This document shows, piece after piece, positions 27,038-37,041 of a DNA stretch of 64,000 bases. Numbering within the stretch: the stretch's first letter is position 1; each line of letters begins with the position of its first letter. The notes under the pieces are model-generated. The model made no database searches and had not been told where the DNA came from. It saw nothing but the letters and a program-made list of their open reading frames with translations. This DNA comes from Alloacidobacterium sp963823845 (lineage in GTDB: Bacteria; Acidobacteriota; Terriglobia; Terriglobales; Acidobacteriaceae), in NCBI GenBank assembly GCA_963823845.1, contig CAWGND010000011.1:310001-374000 (forward strand), read 5' to 3'. A program made the translations under genes and the position numbers.

Positions 27038-29599
27038 ATGCAAACCCTGCGACAAGACATCTCCTACGCGCTCCGTCAGATGCGGCTCTCCCCGGTGTTC
27101 ACCCTCACCGCCATGCTGACCTTAGCCCTCGGCATCGGAGCCACAACCGCCATCTTCTCGCTGATCCACACCGTCATGCTCAAGTCGCTGCCGGTCGGCG
27201 ATCCATCTCGCCTCTACCGCATCGGTGATGGTAACGATTGCTGTGTCGAAGGCAGCCCGCAGGACAACTGGGGAATGTTCTCCTATCCGTTCTATGAGCT
27301 GATGAAGAAAAACACTCCCGAATTCGAGGAGCTCGCAGCTTTCCAGGCTGGCGGCGGCCAGATCAGCACCCGTCGCGGCGAAGCCGACCACATAGCAAAA
27401 CCTCTACGTGGTGAATACGTCAGCGGCAATTACTTCTCCACCTTCGGCGTCGGCGCCTTCGCAGGGCGCACAATTCAACCGGCAGACGATCGGGAAACAG
27501 CCGCTCCCGTGGCTGTGCTCAGTTACCGCGCATGGCAGCAGCAATACGGAGCAGACCCAAAGGTGATCGGCTCATCTTTCATCCTCGACGGCCATCCGTT
27601 CACCATCATCGGCATCTCCCCTCCCGGCTTTTTCGGAGAAACCCTGCGCAGCGATCCGCCCGATCTTTTTCTGCCCATCTTGCAGCAACCCGTCTTCGCC
27701 GGACAAGGTTCCTTTCTGCACCACTTCCAGGCGTGGCTTCGCGTCATCGGCAGGCTCAAGCCCGGAGCCAATGCCGACGCTCTTCCCTCCCGCATGACAA
27801 GCCTCATCCGGCAATGGCTCATGAATGGAGCTGACTTTCCTGCTGACTGGATGTCTGGGATAAAGACCGGCTTGCCGAAGCAGGTCGTCAAAGTGGTTCC
27901 TGCAGGCATCGGCGTCGGCCTCATGAAAGAGGACTACGGCAACAACCTCCGCATTCTGCTTGCCGTCTGCGCTCTGGTGCTGCTCATCGCATGCGCGAAT
28001 ATCGCCAATCTCCTCCTTGCCCGTGGAGCCGCCCGCCGTGCGCAAACCTCAGTTCGCCTTGCCCTCGGTGCATCACGCAAAAGACTCATTCGCCAATCCC
28101 TCACCGAAAGTATCCTCCTCTCTGTCTTCGGCGGGCTTGCCGGTCTCGTCATCGCTTTTCTCGGGGTAAAGCTCCTCGTCGCGCTTACCTTTCACAGCGC
28201 CAAGTTCGTTCCTATCGACGCGACGCCGTCACTACCCGTCCTTGGTTTTGCCTTTGCTTTGTCTCTCATCACAGGCGCGCTTTTCGGGACCGCTCCCGCA
28301 TGGCTGGCAACACATGCCGATCCCGCTGAAGCGCTGCGCGGAGCCAACCGCAGCACACATGACCGCTCCTCGTTCTCGCAGAAAATTCTCGTCATTTTCC
28401 AGGCGACTCTCTCCGTAGTTCTGCTCGCCGGCGCGGGCTTGCTTACGCGCAGTCTTGAAAAAATGCAGCATCAGAATCTCGGCTACGAGATCGACCATCG
28501 CGCCCTCATCAGCCTCATCGGCCCTTTCAACTCCTACCCGCAGCCGAAGCTCGACGCCATGTACCGCGATTTGCAGGAGCGCCTGGCACATATCCCAGGA
28601 GTTGAGAGCGCCGCACTCGCCCTATATGCGCCACTGCAGGACAACTGGGGCGAAATGATTATCCGCGAAGGCCACGGTATGCCCAATATGAACGAGCAGG
28701 TCGGCTCCTCTTGGGATCACGTCAGTGCCGGCTATCTCGAAACGATGGGCCAGCACATCATTCGCGGGCGATCCATCACTGAACAGGACACTGCCTCCAC
28801 GCAGAACGTAGTCGTCGTCAACGAAGCCTTCGTCAAGCGCTTCTTCAAGCCCGGCGAAGATCCACTCGGCCAACGCTTCGGACTCGACCTGCCACAATAT
28901 GGCTCAAGCTTTCAAATCGTAGGCGTCGTTAACAATGGCAAATACATGTGGGATAACCTCTACGGAAAGGAGGATATGCGGCCCATCTTCTTCGCGCCGC
29001 TTGCGCAGCATGTGAAGTATGACAATGCCATGATGCAGAGCATCGATGATGGCAGCCATTACATCGAAGGTGCAGTCCTCAAACTTCGTGGCAGCATGGA
29101 CGGCCTTGAGCCTCAGGTTCGCCATGTCCTCAGCGATGTCGATCCGAACATCACGCTGCTCGACCTTGAGCCTATGGAGCAGCACATCGATGCCAACTTC
29201 GATTCGCAGCGCGCCCTGGCGCAGATGACCGGACTCTTCGGCATCCTCGCGCTCATCCTCGCCGCCATCGGCCTCTATGGGGTTACTGCGTATGCGGTCG
29301 AACGCCGCACCAGCGAGATCGGCGTGCGAATGGCCCTCGGCGCAGATCGCGGAAAGATCGTGAAGCTCGTTCTGCGCGGAGCCTTCCTGCAAATCATCAT
29401 CGGGCTCGCCTTCGGCATTCCCATCTCCATCCTGTGCGGCCACCTGATTGCCGCGCAGCTCTATCAGGTCAAAAGCTGGGACCCACTGGTACTGAGCGGC
29501 TCGATCATCGCTCTGGGAATCTGCGCACTTATTGCCAGCATTCTGCCAGCGCAGCGCGCGGCATCCATCGACCCGGTAAAAGCACTGCGCACCGAGTGA
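27038..29599 (+). CDS. ADOP-family ABC transporter permease (copy 1)
   Basis: An 853-residue FtsX/MacB-type permease. The N-terminus reads TLRQDISYALRQMRLSPVFT with a first membrane helix at about 20-40, then a MacB periplasmic core domain (about 45-245). Three helices follow, with the family motif LLIACANIANLLLARGAARR near 310. A second periplasmic domain comes next, then three C-terminal helices with YGVTAYAVERRTSEIGVRMALGA. This double FtsX layout is the acidobacterial duplicated orphan permease. 'Orphan' describes the lack of a linked ATPase, and none is present here. Substrate unknown. Confidence 0.95.
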   Translation: MQTLRQDISYALRQMRLSPVFTLTAMLTLALGIGATTAIFSLIHTVMLKSLPVGDPSRLYRIGDGNDCCVEGSPQDNWGMFSYPFYELMKKNTPEFEELAAFQAGGGQISTRRGEADHIAKPLRGEYVSGNYFSTFGVGAFAGRTIQPADDRETAAPVAVLSYRAWQQQYGADPKVIGSSFILDGHPFTIIGISPPGFFGETLRSDPPDLFLPILQQPVFAGQGSFLHHFQAWLRVIGRLKPGANADALPSRMTSLIRQWLMNGADFPADWMSGIKTGLPKQVVKVVPAGIGVGLMKEDYGNNLRILLAVCALVLLIACANIANLLLARGAARRAQTSVRLALGASRKRLIRQSLTESILLSVFGGLAGLVIAFLGVKLLVALTFHSAKFVPIDATPSLPVLGFAFALSLITGALFGTAPAWLATHADPAEALRGANRSTHDRSSFSQKILVIFQATLSVVLLAGAGLLTRSLEKMQHQNLGYEIDHRALISLIGPFNSYPQPKLDAMYRDLQERLAHIPGVESAALALYAPLQDNWGEMIIREGHGMPNMNEQVGSSWDHVSAGYLETMGQHIIRGRSITEQDTASTQNVVVVNEAFVKRFFKPGEDPLGQRFGLDLPQYGSSFQIVGVVNNGKYMWDNLYGKEDMRPIFFAPLAQHVKYDNAMMQSIDDGSHYIEGAVLKLRGSMDGLEPQVRHVLSDVDPNITLLDLEPMEQHIDANFDSQRALAQMTGLFGILALILAAIGLYGVTAYAVERRTSEIGVRMALGADRGKIVKLVLRGAFLQIIIGLAFGIPISILCGHLIAAQLYQVKSWDPLVLSGSIIALGICALIASILPAQRAASIDPVKALRTE

Positions 29600-29610
29600 A
29601 CATCACGTAT

Positions 29611-29655
29611 CATGTCATGCTGAGCGAAGCCTTGCGCAAGGCTTCGCCATTCTCG
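29611..29655. repeat. Intergenic repeat between the ADOP genes
   Basis: TGTCATGCTGAGCGAAGC is followed by a small hairpin (CTTGCGCAAG and AAGCCTTGCGCAAGGCTT). Related 'TGTCATCCTGAGCG...GAAGGATC' and 'CCCGAGCGAAGCCGAAGGGTC' stretches occur at 32248 and about 39206, so this seems to be a dispersed short-repeat family. Confidence 0.5.
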
Positions 29656-29674
29656 ATGCAATAGGAGGCTCAAG

Positions 29675-32227
29675 ATGCAAACCCTGCGGCAAGACTTATC
29701 CTACGCACTGCGCCAGATGCGGCTGTCCCCGGTCTTTACTCTTACCGCCATGCTGACGCTCGCGCTCGGCATCGGGGCCACCACCGCCATTTTCTCGCTG
29801 ATTCACACCGTCATGCTCAAATCGCTGCCGGTTGTCGATCCAAGGACGCTCTACCGCATCGGCGACAACAGCAACAACTGCTGTGTCCAGGGCGGCCCGC
29901 AGGACGACTGGGGCATGTTCTCCTATCCGCTCTTCGAGCTTATGAAGAAGAACACGCCCGAGTTCGAGCAGATGGCAGCTTTTCAGTCCATGTCTTCGCA
30001 ATTCAGCGTGCGGCGCGGTGAGAGCGACCGCGAAGCCAAGCCGTTGTACGGCGAATTTGTCACCGGAAACTACTTCTCCACCTTCGGCATCGGCGCTTTC
30101 GCCGGACGTGTCTTCACTCCGTCCGACGACCAGGCGTCTGCCGCACCTGTAGCCGTGCTCAGCTATCGCACATGGCAGCAGAAATACGGCTCCTCCCCCT
30201 CCGTCATCGGTTCCAGCTTTGTCGTCGAGGGCCATCCGTTCACCATCATCGGGATCGCGCCGCCCGGCTTCTTCGGAGAAACGCTGCGCAGCAATCCCCC
30301 CGAGCTATGGCTTCCGCTGCAGCAGGAGCCCATGGTCAACGGCGGCAATTCCCTGTTCAAGCAGTCGATTTCCGCATGGCTGCGTGTCATCGCCCGCGCC
30401 AAACCGGATGCAAACATGTCCGGTGTCGCTGCGCGGCTCACCGGACTTGTCCGGCAATGGATGGTGAACGACAGCGGCTACCCCGCTGAATTCATGCCGC
30501 AGGTTAAAGAATCCCTGCCCAAACAGTTCGTCAAGATCGTTCCCGCCGGCTCCGGCGTAGGCGATATGAAGCAGAATTACGGTGACAGCCTGCGCATTCT
30601 GATCACCGTTTGCAGTCTCGTGCTGCTCATCGCCTGCGCCAACGTCGCCAACCTGTTGCTGGCTCGCGGCACTGCGCGCCGCTCGCAGATCTCAGTCCGT
30701 CTGGCGCTGGGCGCATCGCGCAGGCGGCTCATTCGTCAATCACTGACCGAAAGCATCCTTCTCTCCGCAATCGGAGGCATCGCCGGAATCGCCGTAGCCT
30801 ACGGCGGCGTCAAGGTCATTGTGGCGCTCGCCTTCCACAACGCGCATTCGGTTCCAATCGATGCGGCGCCATCGCTGCCGGTGCTCTCCTTTGCCTTTGG
30901 TCTGTCTCTGCTTACCGGAATACTCTTCGGTACAGCCCCCGCATGGCTCACCTCGCACGCCGATCCCGCCGAAGCTCTTCGTGGCGCAAACCGCAGCACA
31001 CAGGATCGCTCTTCGCTCCCGCAGAAAGTTCTCGTCATCGCGCAGGCCGCCATCTCCATCGTGCTGCTCGCCGGAGCTGGCCTGCTCACCCGCAGCCTCG
31101 GAAAACTCGAACACCAGAACCTGGGATTTGAAACCGACCGCCGCCTCAGCGTCCTCATGAATTCGCCATTGGCCAGCTATTCCGAGCCGCAGCTTGACGC
31201 CCTTTATCGCGAACTTGAGGATCGTCTCTCGCATCTGCCCGGAGTAAAGAGCGCTGGCCTCGCGCTCTACACGCCCTTTATCGATAACTGGGGTGAACTC
31301 GTCGTTACCGAAGGCCATGGCGCGCCGCAAATGGACGAAGACGCCAACGCATCTGTTGATCGCGTGAGTCCGGGCTATCTCGAGACCATGGGTCAGTCCA
31401 TCCTGCGCGGCCGCAGTATCACAGAACAAGACACGCGCAGCACGCGCAACATCGCCGTAGTGAATGAAACCTTTGTCCGTCATTTCTTCAAGGATCAGGA
31501 CCCGCTGGGCAAGCACTTCGGACTCGACCTTCCGGAAAACAGCACGGACTTCGAGATCGTGGGCATTGTGCGCGATGCGAAATATACAGACACACGCCAC
31601 CCGGCGCATCCCATGCTCTTCATTGCGCTGGCACAATATGTAAACTACAAAAATTCCTTGATGCTGATGTTCGATCACCGCACGCATTACATCACCGGAG
31701 CGGTCCTGCAACTGCGTGGCAGTGCGATGGGCATGGAACCCCTCATTCGCAAGGCTTTCAGCGAAGTCGATCCAAACCTGACAATCCTGAACATCCAGAC
31801 GATGGATGAGCAGGTGGACTCCAACTTCGATCAGGAACGCGCCGTCGCGCAAATGACCGGACTCCTCGGAATCCTCGCGCTCGTCCTCGCCGCCATCGGC
31901 CTCTATGGCGTCACCGCCTACACTGTAGAACGCCGCACCAGCGAAATTGGCGTGCGCATAGCGCTGGGCGCAAACCGGCAAGACGTGGTGAAACTCGTCC
32001 TTCGCGGAGCCTTCCTGCAAATCCTCATCGGCCTCGCCATCGGCATCCCCATCTCTATAGGCTGCGGACGCCTGATCGCCGCGCAACTCTATCAGGTCAA
32101 GAGCTGGGATCCGTTGGTGCTTACGGGCTCAGTCATCTCGCTGGGGATCTGTGCCCTCATCGCCAGCATCCTGCCGGCACAACGAGCAGCATCGATCGAC
32201 CCGGTCAAAGCCCTGCGCACTGAATGA
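29675..32227 (+). CDS. ADOP-family ABC transporter permease (copy 2)
   Basis: An 850-residue paralogue of the preceding gene, close enough that the first 45 residues, the membrane segments and the last 60 residues are almost identical, while the two periplasmic domains differ more (for example NSNNCCVQGGPQDDWG against GNDCCVEGSPQDNWG). A clear GGAGG ribosome site precedes the ATG, unlike copy 1. The genes are 75 bp apart in tandem. The pattern of conserved membrane parts and divergent periplasmic parts suggests duplication followed by change of binding specificity. Confidence 0.95.
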   Translation: MQTLRQDLSYALRQMRLSPVFTLTAMLTLALGIGATTAIFSLIHTVMLKSLPVVDPRTLYRIGDNSNNCCVQGGPQDDWGMFSYPLFELMKKNTPEFEQMAAFQSMSSQFSVRRGESDREAKPLYGEFVTGNYFSTFGIGAFAGRVFTPSDDQASAAPVAVLSYRTWQQKYGSSPSVIGSSFVVEGHPFTIIGIAPPGFFGETLRSNPPELWLPLQQEPMVNGGNSLFKQSISAWLRVIARAKPDANMSGVAARLTGLVRQWMVNDSGYPAEFMPQVKESLPKQFVKIVPAGSGVGDMKQNYGDSLRILITVCSLVLLIACANVANLLLARGTARRSQISVRLALGASRRRLIRQSLTESILLSAIGGIAGIAVAYGGVKVIVALAFHNAHSVPIDAAPSLPVLSFAFGLSLLTGILFGTAPAWLTSHADPAEALRGANRSTQDRSSLPQKVLVIAQAAISIVLLAGAGLLTRSLGKLEHQNLGFETDRRLSVLMNSPLASYSEPQLDALYRELEDRLSHLPGVKSAGLALYTPFIDNWGELVVTEGHGAPQMDEDANASVDRVSPGYLETMGQSILRGRSITEQDTRSTRNIAVVNETFVRHFFKDQDPLGKHFGLDLPENSTDFEIVGIVRDAKYTDTRHPAHPMLFIALAQYVNYKNSLMLMFDHRTHYITGAVLQLRGSAMGMEPLIRKAFSEVDPNLTILNIQTMDEQVDSNFDQERAVAQMTGLLGILALVLAAIGLYGVTAYTVERRTSEIGVRIALGANRQDVVKLVLRGAFLQILIGLAIGIPISIGCGRLIAAQLYQVKSWDPLVLTGSVISLGICALIASILPAQRAASIDPVKALRTE

Positions 32228-32245
32228 AAATCCACTCACTCTGCC

Positions 32246-32345
32246 GCTGTCATCCTGAGCGCAGCGAAGGATCTGCTTTTTAAAGTATGCGCAAGAAAAG
32301 GGGTGCCCGTCCTTTCGCGCATTCTTGCGAAAGGGTAGGATTCAC
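32246..32345. repeat. Intergenic repeat after the ADOP genes
   Basis: This stretch holds TGTCATCCTGAGCGCAGCG then GAAGGATC, followed by an imperfect hairpin built from CGCAAGAAAAGG and CCTTTCGCGCATTCTTGCG. It separates the ADOP genes from the convergent SDR gene and may act as a bidirectional terminator. Confidence 0.5.
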
Positions 32346-32350
32346 TACCT

Positions 32351-33076
32351 TTACAGCCCTAACCCACCATCCACGCTCAAGATCTGCCCGGTAATAAAAT
32401 GCGGCCCGGTAGCAAAGAACATTACCGCAGCCGCCACATCTTCCGGTGTGCCATTCCGCTTCATCGGAGTCTTGCGCGCGAAATGCTCATAGTCTTCTGT
32501 GACCTCGCCATTCACGATCATCCCAGGAGCAACGCAGTTCACGCTGATCTCGGGCGCAAATGCCTTCGACATGGTCTGCGTCAGCATGTGCAGAGCAGCC
32601 TTCGAAGTGCAATAGTGCCCGTGTGTAGGCCACGGATGAAGTCCCCCAAGTGACCCGATGTTGACGATGCGTCCACGCACAGCTTTCAGATGCGGATGCG
32701 CAGCCTTTGACACCAGAAACGGCCCGCGGGTATTCGTCTCAAACATTGCGTCCCACTGCGCGACTGTGATCTGTTCCAGGACTGCCGTCTCAAAGACACC
32801 GGCATTGTTCACCAGCAGATCGATCTGTCCAAAATGTCTTGCAACTTCGGCAACTGCATCTTCAACGCACTTTGGATCGCGCACATCGCAGTGAACTGCG
32901 AATGCCTCCCCGCCGAAAGCTTCCAATTCTGCAATGGTCTTCTGCGCCTCGGGCTCCGAGTCGCGATAGGTGATCGCAACGTTGGCTCCCGCACCCGCCA
33001 GCGTCAACGCCAAGGTGTGCCCGATGCGCTTGGCCGCACCCGTAACAAGCGCAACCTGCCCCTGTAAACTATCCAT
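32351..33076 (-). CDS. Short-chain dehydrogenase/reductase (pteridine reductase-like)
   Basis: From ATG 33076 the protein has 241 residues. The Rossmann nucleotide-binding motif is TGAAKRIG, the structural motif NNAG is present, and the active site has YCTSK (Tyr-x3-Lys). The RIG variant and the AITYRDS segment, with Arg after the second strand, favour NADPH and resemble the FolM/PTR1 group. A longer frame to 33130 runs into the divergent gene and is less likely. Substrate unproven. Confidence 0.88.
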   Translation of the reverse strand: MDSLQGQVALVTGAAKRIGHTLALTLAGAGANVAITYRDSEPEAQKTIAELEAFGGEAFAVHCDVRDPKCVEDAVAEVARHFGQIDLLVNNAGVFETAVLEQITVAQWDAMFETNTRGPFLVSKAAHPHLKAVRGRIVNIGSLGGLHPWPTHGHYCTSKAALHMLTQTMSKAFAPEISVNCVAPGMIVNGEVTEDYEHFARKTPMKRNGTPEDVAAAVMFFATGPHFITGQILSVDGGLGL

Positions 33077-33196
33077 AGACTTGATTTTACGCGTCCGCGC
33101 GCACCGGCCGTGACAAGACGCGCGCGGCATTCTGTTCCCGCCTCTGCAACCTATCCGGTGCAGCTGTCATCTTATGAACTACCGCGAGGCTGCATC

Positions 33197-33892
33197 ATGA
33201 TTCCCCCGCTGTCCCGTGTATCAATCATCGTTTTGGCAGGCAGCCTGTTGACCGTGTGGCCGCTCATGGAAGGCTGCGCTCACTCAACACACGCTTCCGC
33301 GATGCAGGGCGGCGCGCCCGGGCTGCTCCAAGAGGATGCGCCGCACACCCGCGGCGGAACGAACCCGAACGCCCCATACCTGGTGGCCGCAACCAGTCCT
33401 CAATTAGTCAAGCGCTCGCAGGCGACCGCATCCACAACTGCCAATCCCTGTGAGAGCAAAGACCTGGCCGTTACGGAAATCGCCGCAGCAGTGAATGGAA
33501 ACTACCGCGCCGTCAAGCTGGCTTTCGATAACGAGGGTCTCGTGCCATGCCATATCGGGGGCTACCCGGCCATCTCGTTACTGGACAACAGCGGGACGCC
33601 AGTAGCCAGTCTTATCGTCGATCGCGTCACTGCGTCGACACTCAATGCACAACTAGCGGAGGGTCCGGCACGTACTGCTGCCTCGAAACCGGACGCCCAG
33701 ATCACAATCGCACCCAAAGGCGAAGCTTGGTTTCAGGTCGGCTGGTCAACCGGACAAGGCTGTCCGATTGTCTCGCGCATCGACATATCGGCTCCAGGCT
33801 CGACTGAAAGCTTTGCGGTGCACCATCCCATGGCCGTCTGCGAAGGACACGTGCAGATTACGACCCTGCAGTCCGACCAGGATTCAGACTAA
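33197..33892 (+). CDS. Exported DUF4232-like protein
   Basis: From ATG 33197 the protein has about 231 residues. A hydrophobic signal (VSIIVLAGSLLTVWPL) is followed by EGCAHS, a possible but non-canonical lipobox. The domain after residue 90 resembles DUF4232: CESKDLAVTEIAAAVNGNY, then LAFDNEGLVPCHIGGYPAISLLD and GEAWFQVGWSTGQGC. DUF4232 proteins are envelope proteins of unknown function. The gene is divergent from the SDR and convergent with the next small exported protein. Confidence 0.7.
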   Translation: MIPPLSRVSIIVLAGSLLTVWPLMEGCAHSTHASAMQGGAPGLLQEDAPHTRGGTNPNAPYLVAATSPQLVKRSQATASTTANPCESKDLAVTEIAAAVNGNYRAVKLAFDNEGLVPCHIGGYPAISLLDNSGTPVASLIVDRVTASTLNAQLAEGPARTAASKPDAQITIAPKGEAWFQVGWSTGQGCPIVSRIDISAPGSTESFAVHHPMAVCEGHVQITTLQSDQDSD

Positions 33893-33920
33893 TCACAACA
33901 GGGAGGGTAGAAGCGCGCCT

Positions 33921-34397
33921 CTAATGCGGCTGCGCGCTCTGGTCTGCCGGCTTCGCCGATTCGTCCTGGCCGCCAACCTGCGACTCCGTGTGCTTCTCAT
34001 AAATGGAGTACTGTTTTCCGGGTCGCAGCAGTTTGACCTCAATGTCCTTGGTTTCAGTGTCAATCTGGTAGTCAGCGCCGTAGGTCTGAAAACCGTTGGC
34101 GATGATCTGCAGCCGTACTGTGTCCCCAATGGGAACGACGTCGAGCACAGCCTTGCCTTCCTCGTTCGTCTTCAGCTCCATATTGCCTTCATCCTTCCCA
34201 TTCTTAATCGGATGAAAGATGACGCCGGCATTCTCGACTGGCTTGCCAGTTGTGGCCTTCGTGACCGTGACCGTAATTTTGCAGGTCGGTGGAGGCGGCG
34301 TGTATTTACGCCCGCGCTTGGTAGTGTCCTGCGCGGAAACCGCCAGGGGCATGCAAAGAGAGAGAACCAGAACCCTACGGAAGACTACTGAAACCAT
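33921..34397 (-). CDS. Exported carboxypeptidase-regulatory-like small protein
   Basis: A 158-residue protein with a signal peptide (VFRRVLVLSLCMPLAVSAQ). The mature part is one Ig-like, carboxypeptidase-regulatory-type fold (VTKATTGKPVENAGVIFHPIKNG; GKAVLDVVPIGDTVRLQIIANGFQTYG). A polar tail follows. Such domains occur at the N-termini of acidobacterial TonB receptors; here it stands alone, 100 bp downstream of the cobalamin-type receptor and in the same direction. Confidence 0.75.
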   Translation of the reverse strand: MVSVVFRRVLVLSLCMPLAVSAQDTTKRGRKYTPPPPTCKITVTVTKATTGKPVENAGVIFHPIKNGKDEGNMELKTNEEGKAVLDVVPIGDTVRLQIIANGFQTYGADYQIDTETKDIEVKLLRPGKQYSIYEKHTESQVGGQDESAKPADQSAQPH

Positions 34398-34499
34398 AGC
34401 TCAATTGTATTCATCCATGCCGAACAAGGAAACTGCTTGGTCCCGAGACGCAAAAGAAAAAGAGGCCGTCAAGACCTCGTTTCTAGCTATCTCTTTCGA

Positions 34500-36965
34500 C
34501 TACTTCAATTCTTTGCCTAGGGCAAGCCGCAATCCCGTGCGAATGTTGAACGGCAGCGACGGATATCCAATCGGGCCAATGTGCTGATTGCTCACCACGT
34601 TGTCGATCTGCGTATAAACCGCGATCCACGGACGCACCTGGCAAACCACACCAAAATCCAACTTGGCATAGCCATAATCGAGATTCCGATTCGGTAGCAG
34701 CAGCGAATTCCCAAAGTTCGCATCGCTGTCCCCCAGGAAAGTCGAGTCATCGCTGCGGCTCGAAAAAGCGCCATTGCCCACCACCGTCCAGTACTTCCCC
34801 GTATAGGTGGCCGTCAAAAATCCGGTATGCGGAGGACGCCGGAAAGGCCGCGCCCCAACCAGCGGGGAATACACGCCGATCGGCACATCCGGAAACGACG
34901 ACTCCGTGTTGTAAGTCGGACTCAGCGCATCGGATGAAAACGAATTCTCCACGACAGAATCCAGATAGGTATAGCCGCCGCGCAGAAAAATATTCCGCCC
35001 GATGCCGTACTGCACCTCGCTCTCAATTCCCTGCGCGCGAAAATCCATCGAATTTACAGTAGGCGACACAAACGAAGCATTCAGCAGCCCAATGAGCTCC
35101 TGCAGTTGCTCAGGAGGCAGGTTCGGCAGTAGTTGCGTCAAAGCCGAAGGCGGAACCGACTCGATCTGATTGCCGAACTGATTGTGAAAATAGGTCACGC
35201 GAAGAAGCAAGCGCTCGCTGAAGAAGCTCTGCTCCACGCCGCCATCGTAGCTGCGCGAGAGTTCCGCGCCAATCGGCTGAATCCCATATTGCTGCACCGC
35301 CGCCTGTCCGCCGTAGGTATAGAGAAAGTCATAGAGCGAATCAAACTGATCCGTCAGCGTCGGCTCCTTCACGCCCTTCGCGAAATTGAAGTTCAACTTC
35401 GTGCCGTGAAAATGCCCCGCCCCCGGACGCACTACATAATAAGAAAGCCCGACGCGTGGCGTTCCCTCGATGCCATAGAGCTGGTTCTTCTCAATGCCTC
35501 CACCAAGCGAATAGAAAAGTCGGTTGTTAAAGTCGCCGCCGATCTGCAGCATGTAGTCGTAGTTGGCGCGTTCCAACGAGTCATTCACGAAACCTGGATA
35601 GCGGTCCGCCCCGCGCTCATCCTCAAATCGGAACCCGCCAATCGCCATCAAATGTGGCGTGAACTGATAGTCCATCTGCGCGTAAAGATTGTCGCGGTTC
35701 GAAACCAGATCAGAGGTCACGGGATACGTCCCCGCATAATTCAGAATCGCCTGCCCGTTGACCGCATATCCATTCGCGCCCGTGATCGTGACTGGATTGC
35801 CTAAATAAATCCCTTCATCCGGCTCATAAATTCCCGTCGGCGACCACTGCGTCGACTCCTCGCGCTTGCGTGCCAGGCCATACCGCACCAGCCCATGCCA
35901 GCGGTCAGAGAAGTTGTGATCAATACTTGCGGCGAGGTAAATGTCCTGGTCCGACTGCTTCGCGTCATTCGCAATCTGATAGAACTGGTACGCGTTCGGC
36001 AGGCCCGTCGCGATATCTGCATTACGCGCGCTGACACGAATCGTCGTCCCGGACGACCAAGCATACCCAAGGTTCGCCGTCTCAACAATGTTGTGATATT
36101 CGCTCTGCGGAATCGAATTCTTTGTCTGCAGATCGCCGAAGCCGCCGTAGTAATCGAACGCGCGATGCGTTCCGCCGAGCTGGACTTCGTTCCTATAGGT
36201 GCCGAAATTTCCCGCATCGCCCTCATACAGCAGCGACGGAAAGGGAGTCGAACCGCGCGGCGTGCTGAACCCGATCACGCCCGCCGCTGCATCCGACCCA
36301 TAGAGCACGCTGTTCGGCCCGCGGTACGCCTCTGCGCTCGATACACCTGTCGTAGCAATCGTCGAAAGATCGAACCGGCCGCCGACGTCTTCAATTGTTG
36401 AGCCATCGAAGAGAATCTTGTTCGCATCGGAATTGCCGCCGCGCACAAAGACGCTGGTCAAGCCTCCGCGCTGCCCCGTCTGCACCACGTTGATGCCGGC
36501 CACCTGGCGCATCACGTCCACCATGTCGGCGCGGTTGATGAAGTCCGTTTTGTGAAGCATGGTAATCGAAGCGCTCAGCTGCGCCTCCGGCAGCGGAGTC
36601 CCGGTAGCCGTCACCACAATCGACTGCCGCACCCACTCCGGCTCCAGCACAATGTTCTGCTCAACGGCGTCGAGCGACCCGCCATAGAAACTCTCTGTCG
36701 CCAGCTGCCGAAACGACTGCCCTCCAGCCAGGACATAGAAGCGCCCGGTTGCCGAATTGCTGAGTTGGTAGCTTCCATCGCTGGCGGTTTTGGACGCGAC
36801 GACAACCTTGCCATTCTGAATGAGCGAGATGCTTGCGTTGGCGATGGGCTGCCCCAGGGTATCGGTCACGCGCCCGTTAACAACGACGGCGCGCAGCGGC
36901 AACGCAGCAAGCAGCAGAAAGGAAATAAGGGAAAAACGGCCCGCAGGCCGCAGGTTCTTCAACAT
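34500..36965 (-). CDS. TonB-dependent outer-membrane receptor, cobalamin-type (BtuB-like)
   Basis: From ATG 36965, preceded by AAGGAG, the protein has about 821 residues. A signal peptide is followed by a carboxypeptidase-regulatory domain (VVNGRVTDTLGQPIANASISL). The plug follows (VVVTATGTPLPEAQLSASITML; NVVQTGQRGGLTSVFVRGGNSDANKILFDG), then a beta-barrel ending in an aromatic-poor LALGKELK. A longer frame would cover the riboswitch and is not real. The cobalamin riboswitch directly upstream points to B12 or another corrinoid as substrate. Uptake would need TonB-ExbBD, not in this window. Confidence 0.9.
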   Translation of the reverse strand: MLKNLRPAGRFSLISFLLLAALPLRAVVVNGRVTDTLGQPIANASISLIQNGKVVVASKTASDGSYQLSNSATGRFYVLAGGQSFRQLATESFYGGSLDAVEQNIVLEPEWVRQSIVVTATGTPLPEAQLSASITMLHKTDFINRADMVDVMRQVAGINVVQTGQRGGLTSVFVRGGNSDANKILFDGSTIEDVGGRFDLSTIATTGVSSAEAYRGPNSVLYGSDAAAGVIGFSTPRGSTPFPSLLYEGDAGNFGTYRNEVQLGGTHRAFDYYGGFGDLQTKNSIPQSEYHNIVETANLGYAWSSGTTIRVSARNADIATGLPNAYQFYQIANDAKQSDQDIYLAASIDHNFSDRWHGLVRYGLARKREESTQWSPTGIYEPDEGIYLGNPVTITGANGYAVNGQAILNYAGTYPVTSDLVSNRDNLYAQMDYQFTPHLMAIGGFRFEDERGADRYPGFVNDSLERANYDYMLQIGGDFNNRLFYSLGGGIEKNQLYGIEGTPRVGLSYYVVRPGAGHFHGTKLNFNFAKGVKEPTLTDQFDSLYDFLYTYGGQAAVQQYGIQPIGAELSRSYDGGVEQSFFSERLLLRVTYFHNQFGNQIESVPPSALTQLLPNLPPEQLQELIGLLNASFVSPTVNSMDFRAQGIESEVQYGIGRNIFLRGGYTYLDSVVENSFSSDALSPTYNTESSFPDVPIGVYSPLVGARPFRRPPHTGFLTATYTGKYWTVVGNGAFSSRSDDSTFLGDSDANFGNSLLLPNRNLDYGYAKLDFGVVCQVRPWIAVYTQIDNVVSNQHIGPIGYPSLPFNIRTGLRLALGKELK

Positions 36966-37041
36966 AAGTCTCCTTCGTTCCCCTCGGAACGCGGTTCGGA
37001 CGGACCAATGGCCGCGAGGCCAATCCGTTTCACTCGCATGA

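Noticed and set aside
30740..32086. 448-codon minus-strand frame under ADOP copy 2
   Set aside because: Antisense shadow of a clearly conserved permease; a similar shadow appears under copy 1.
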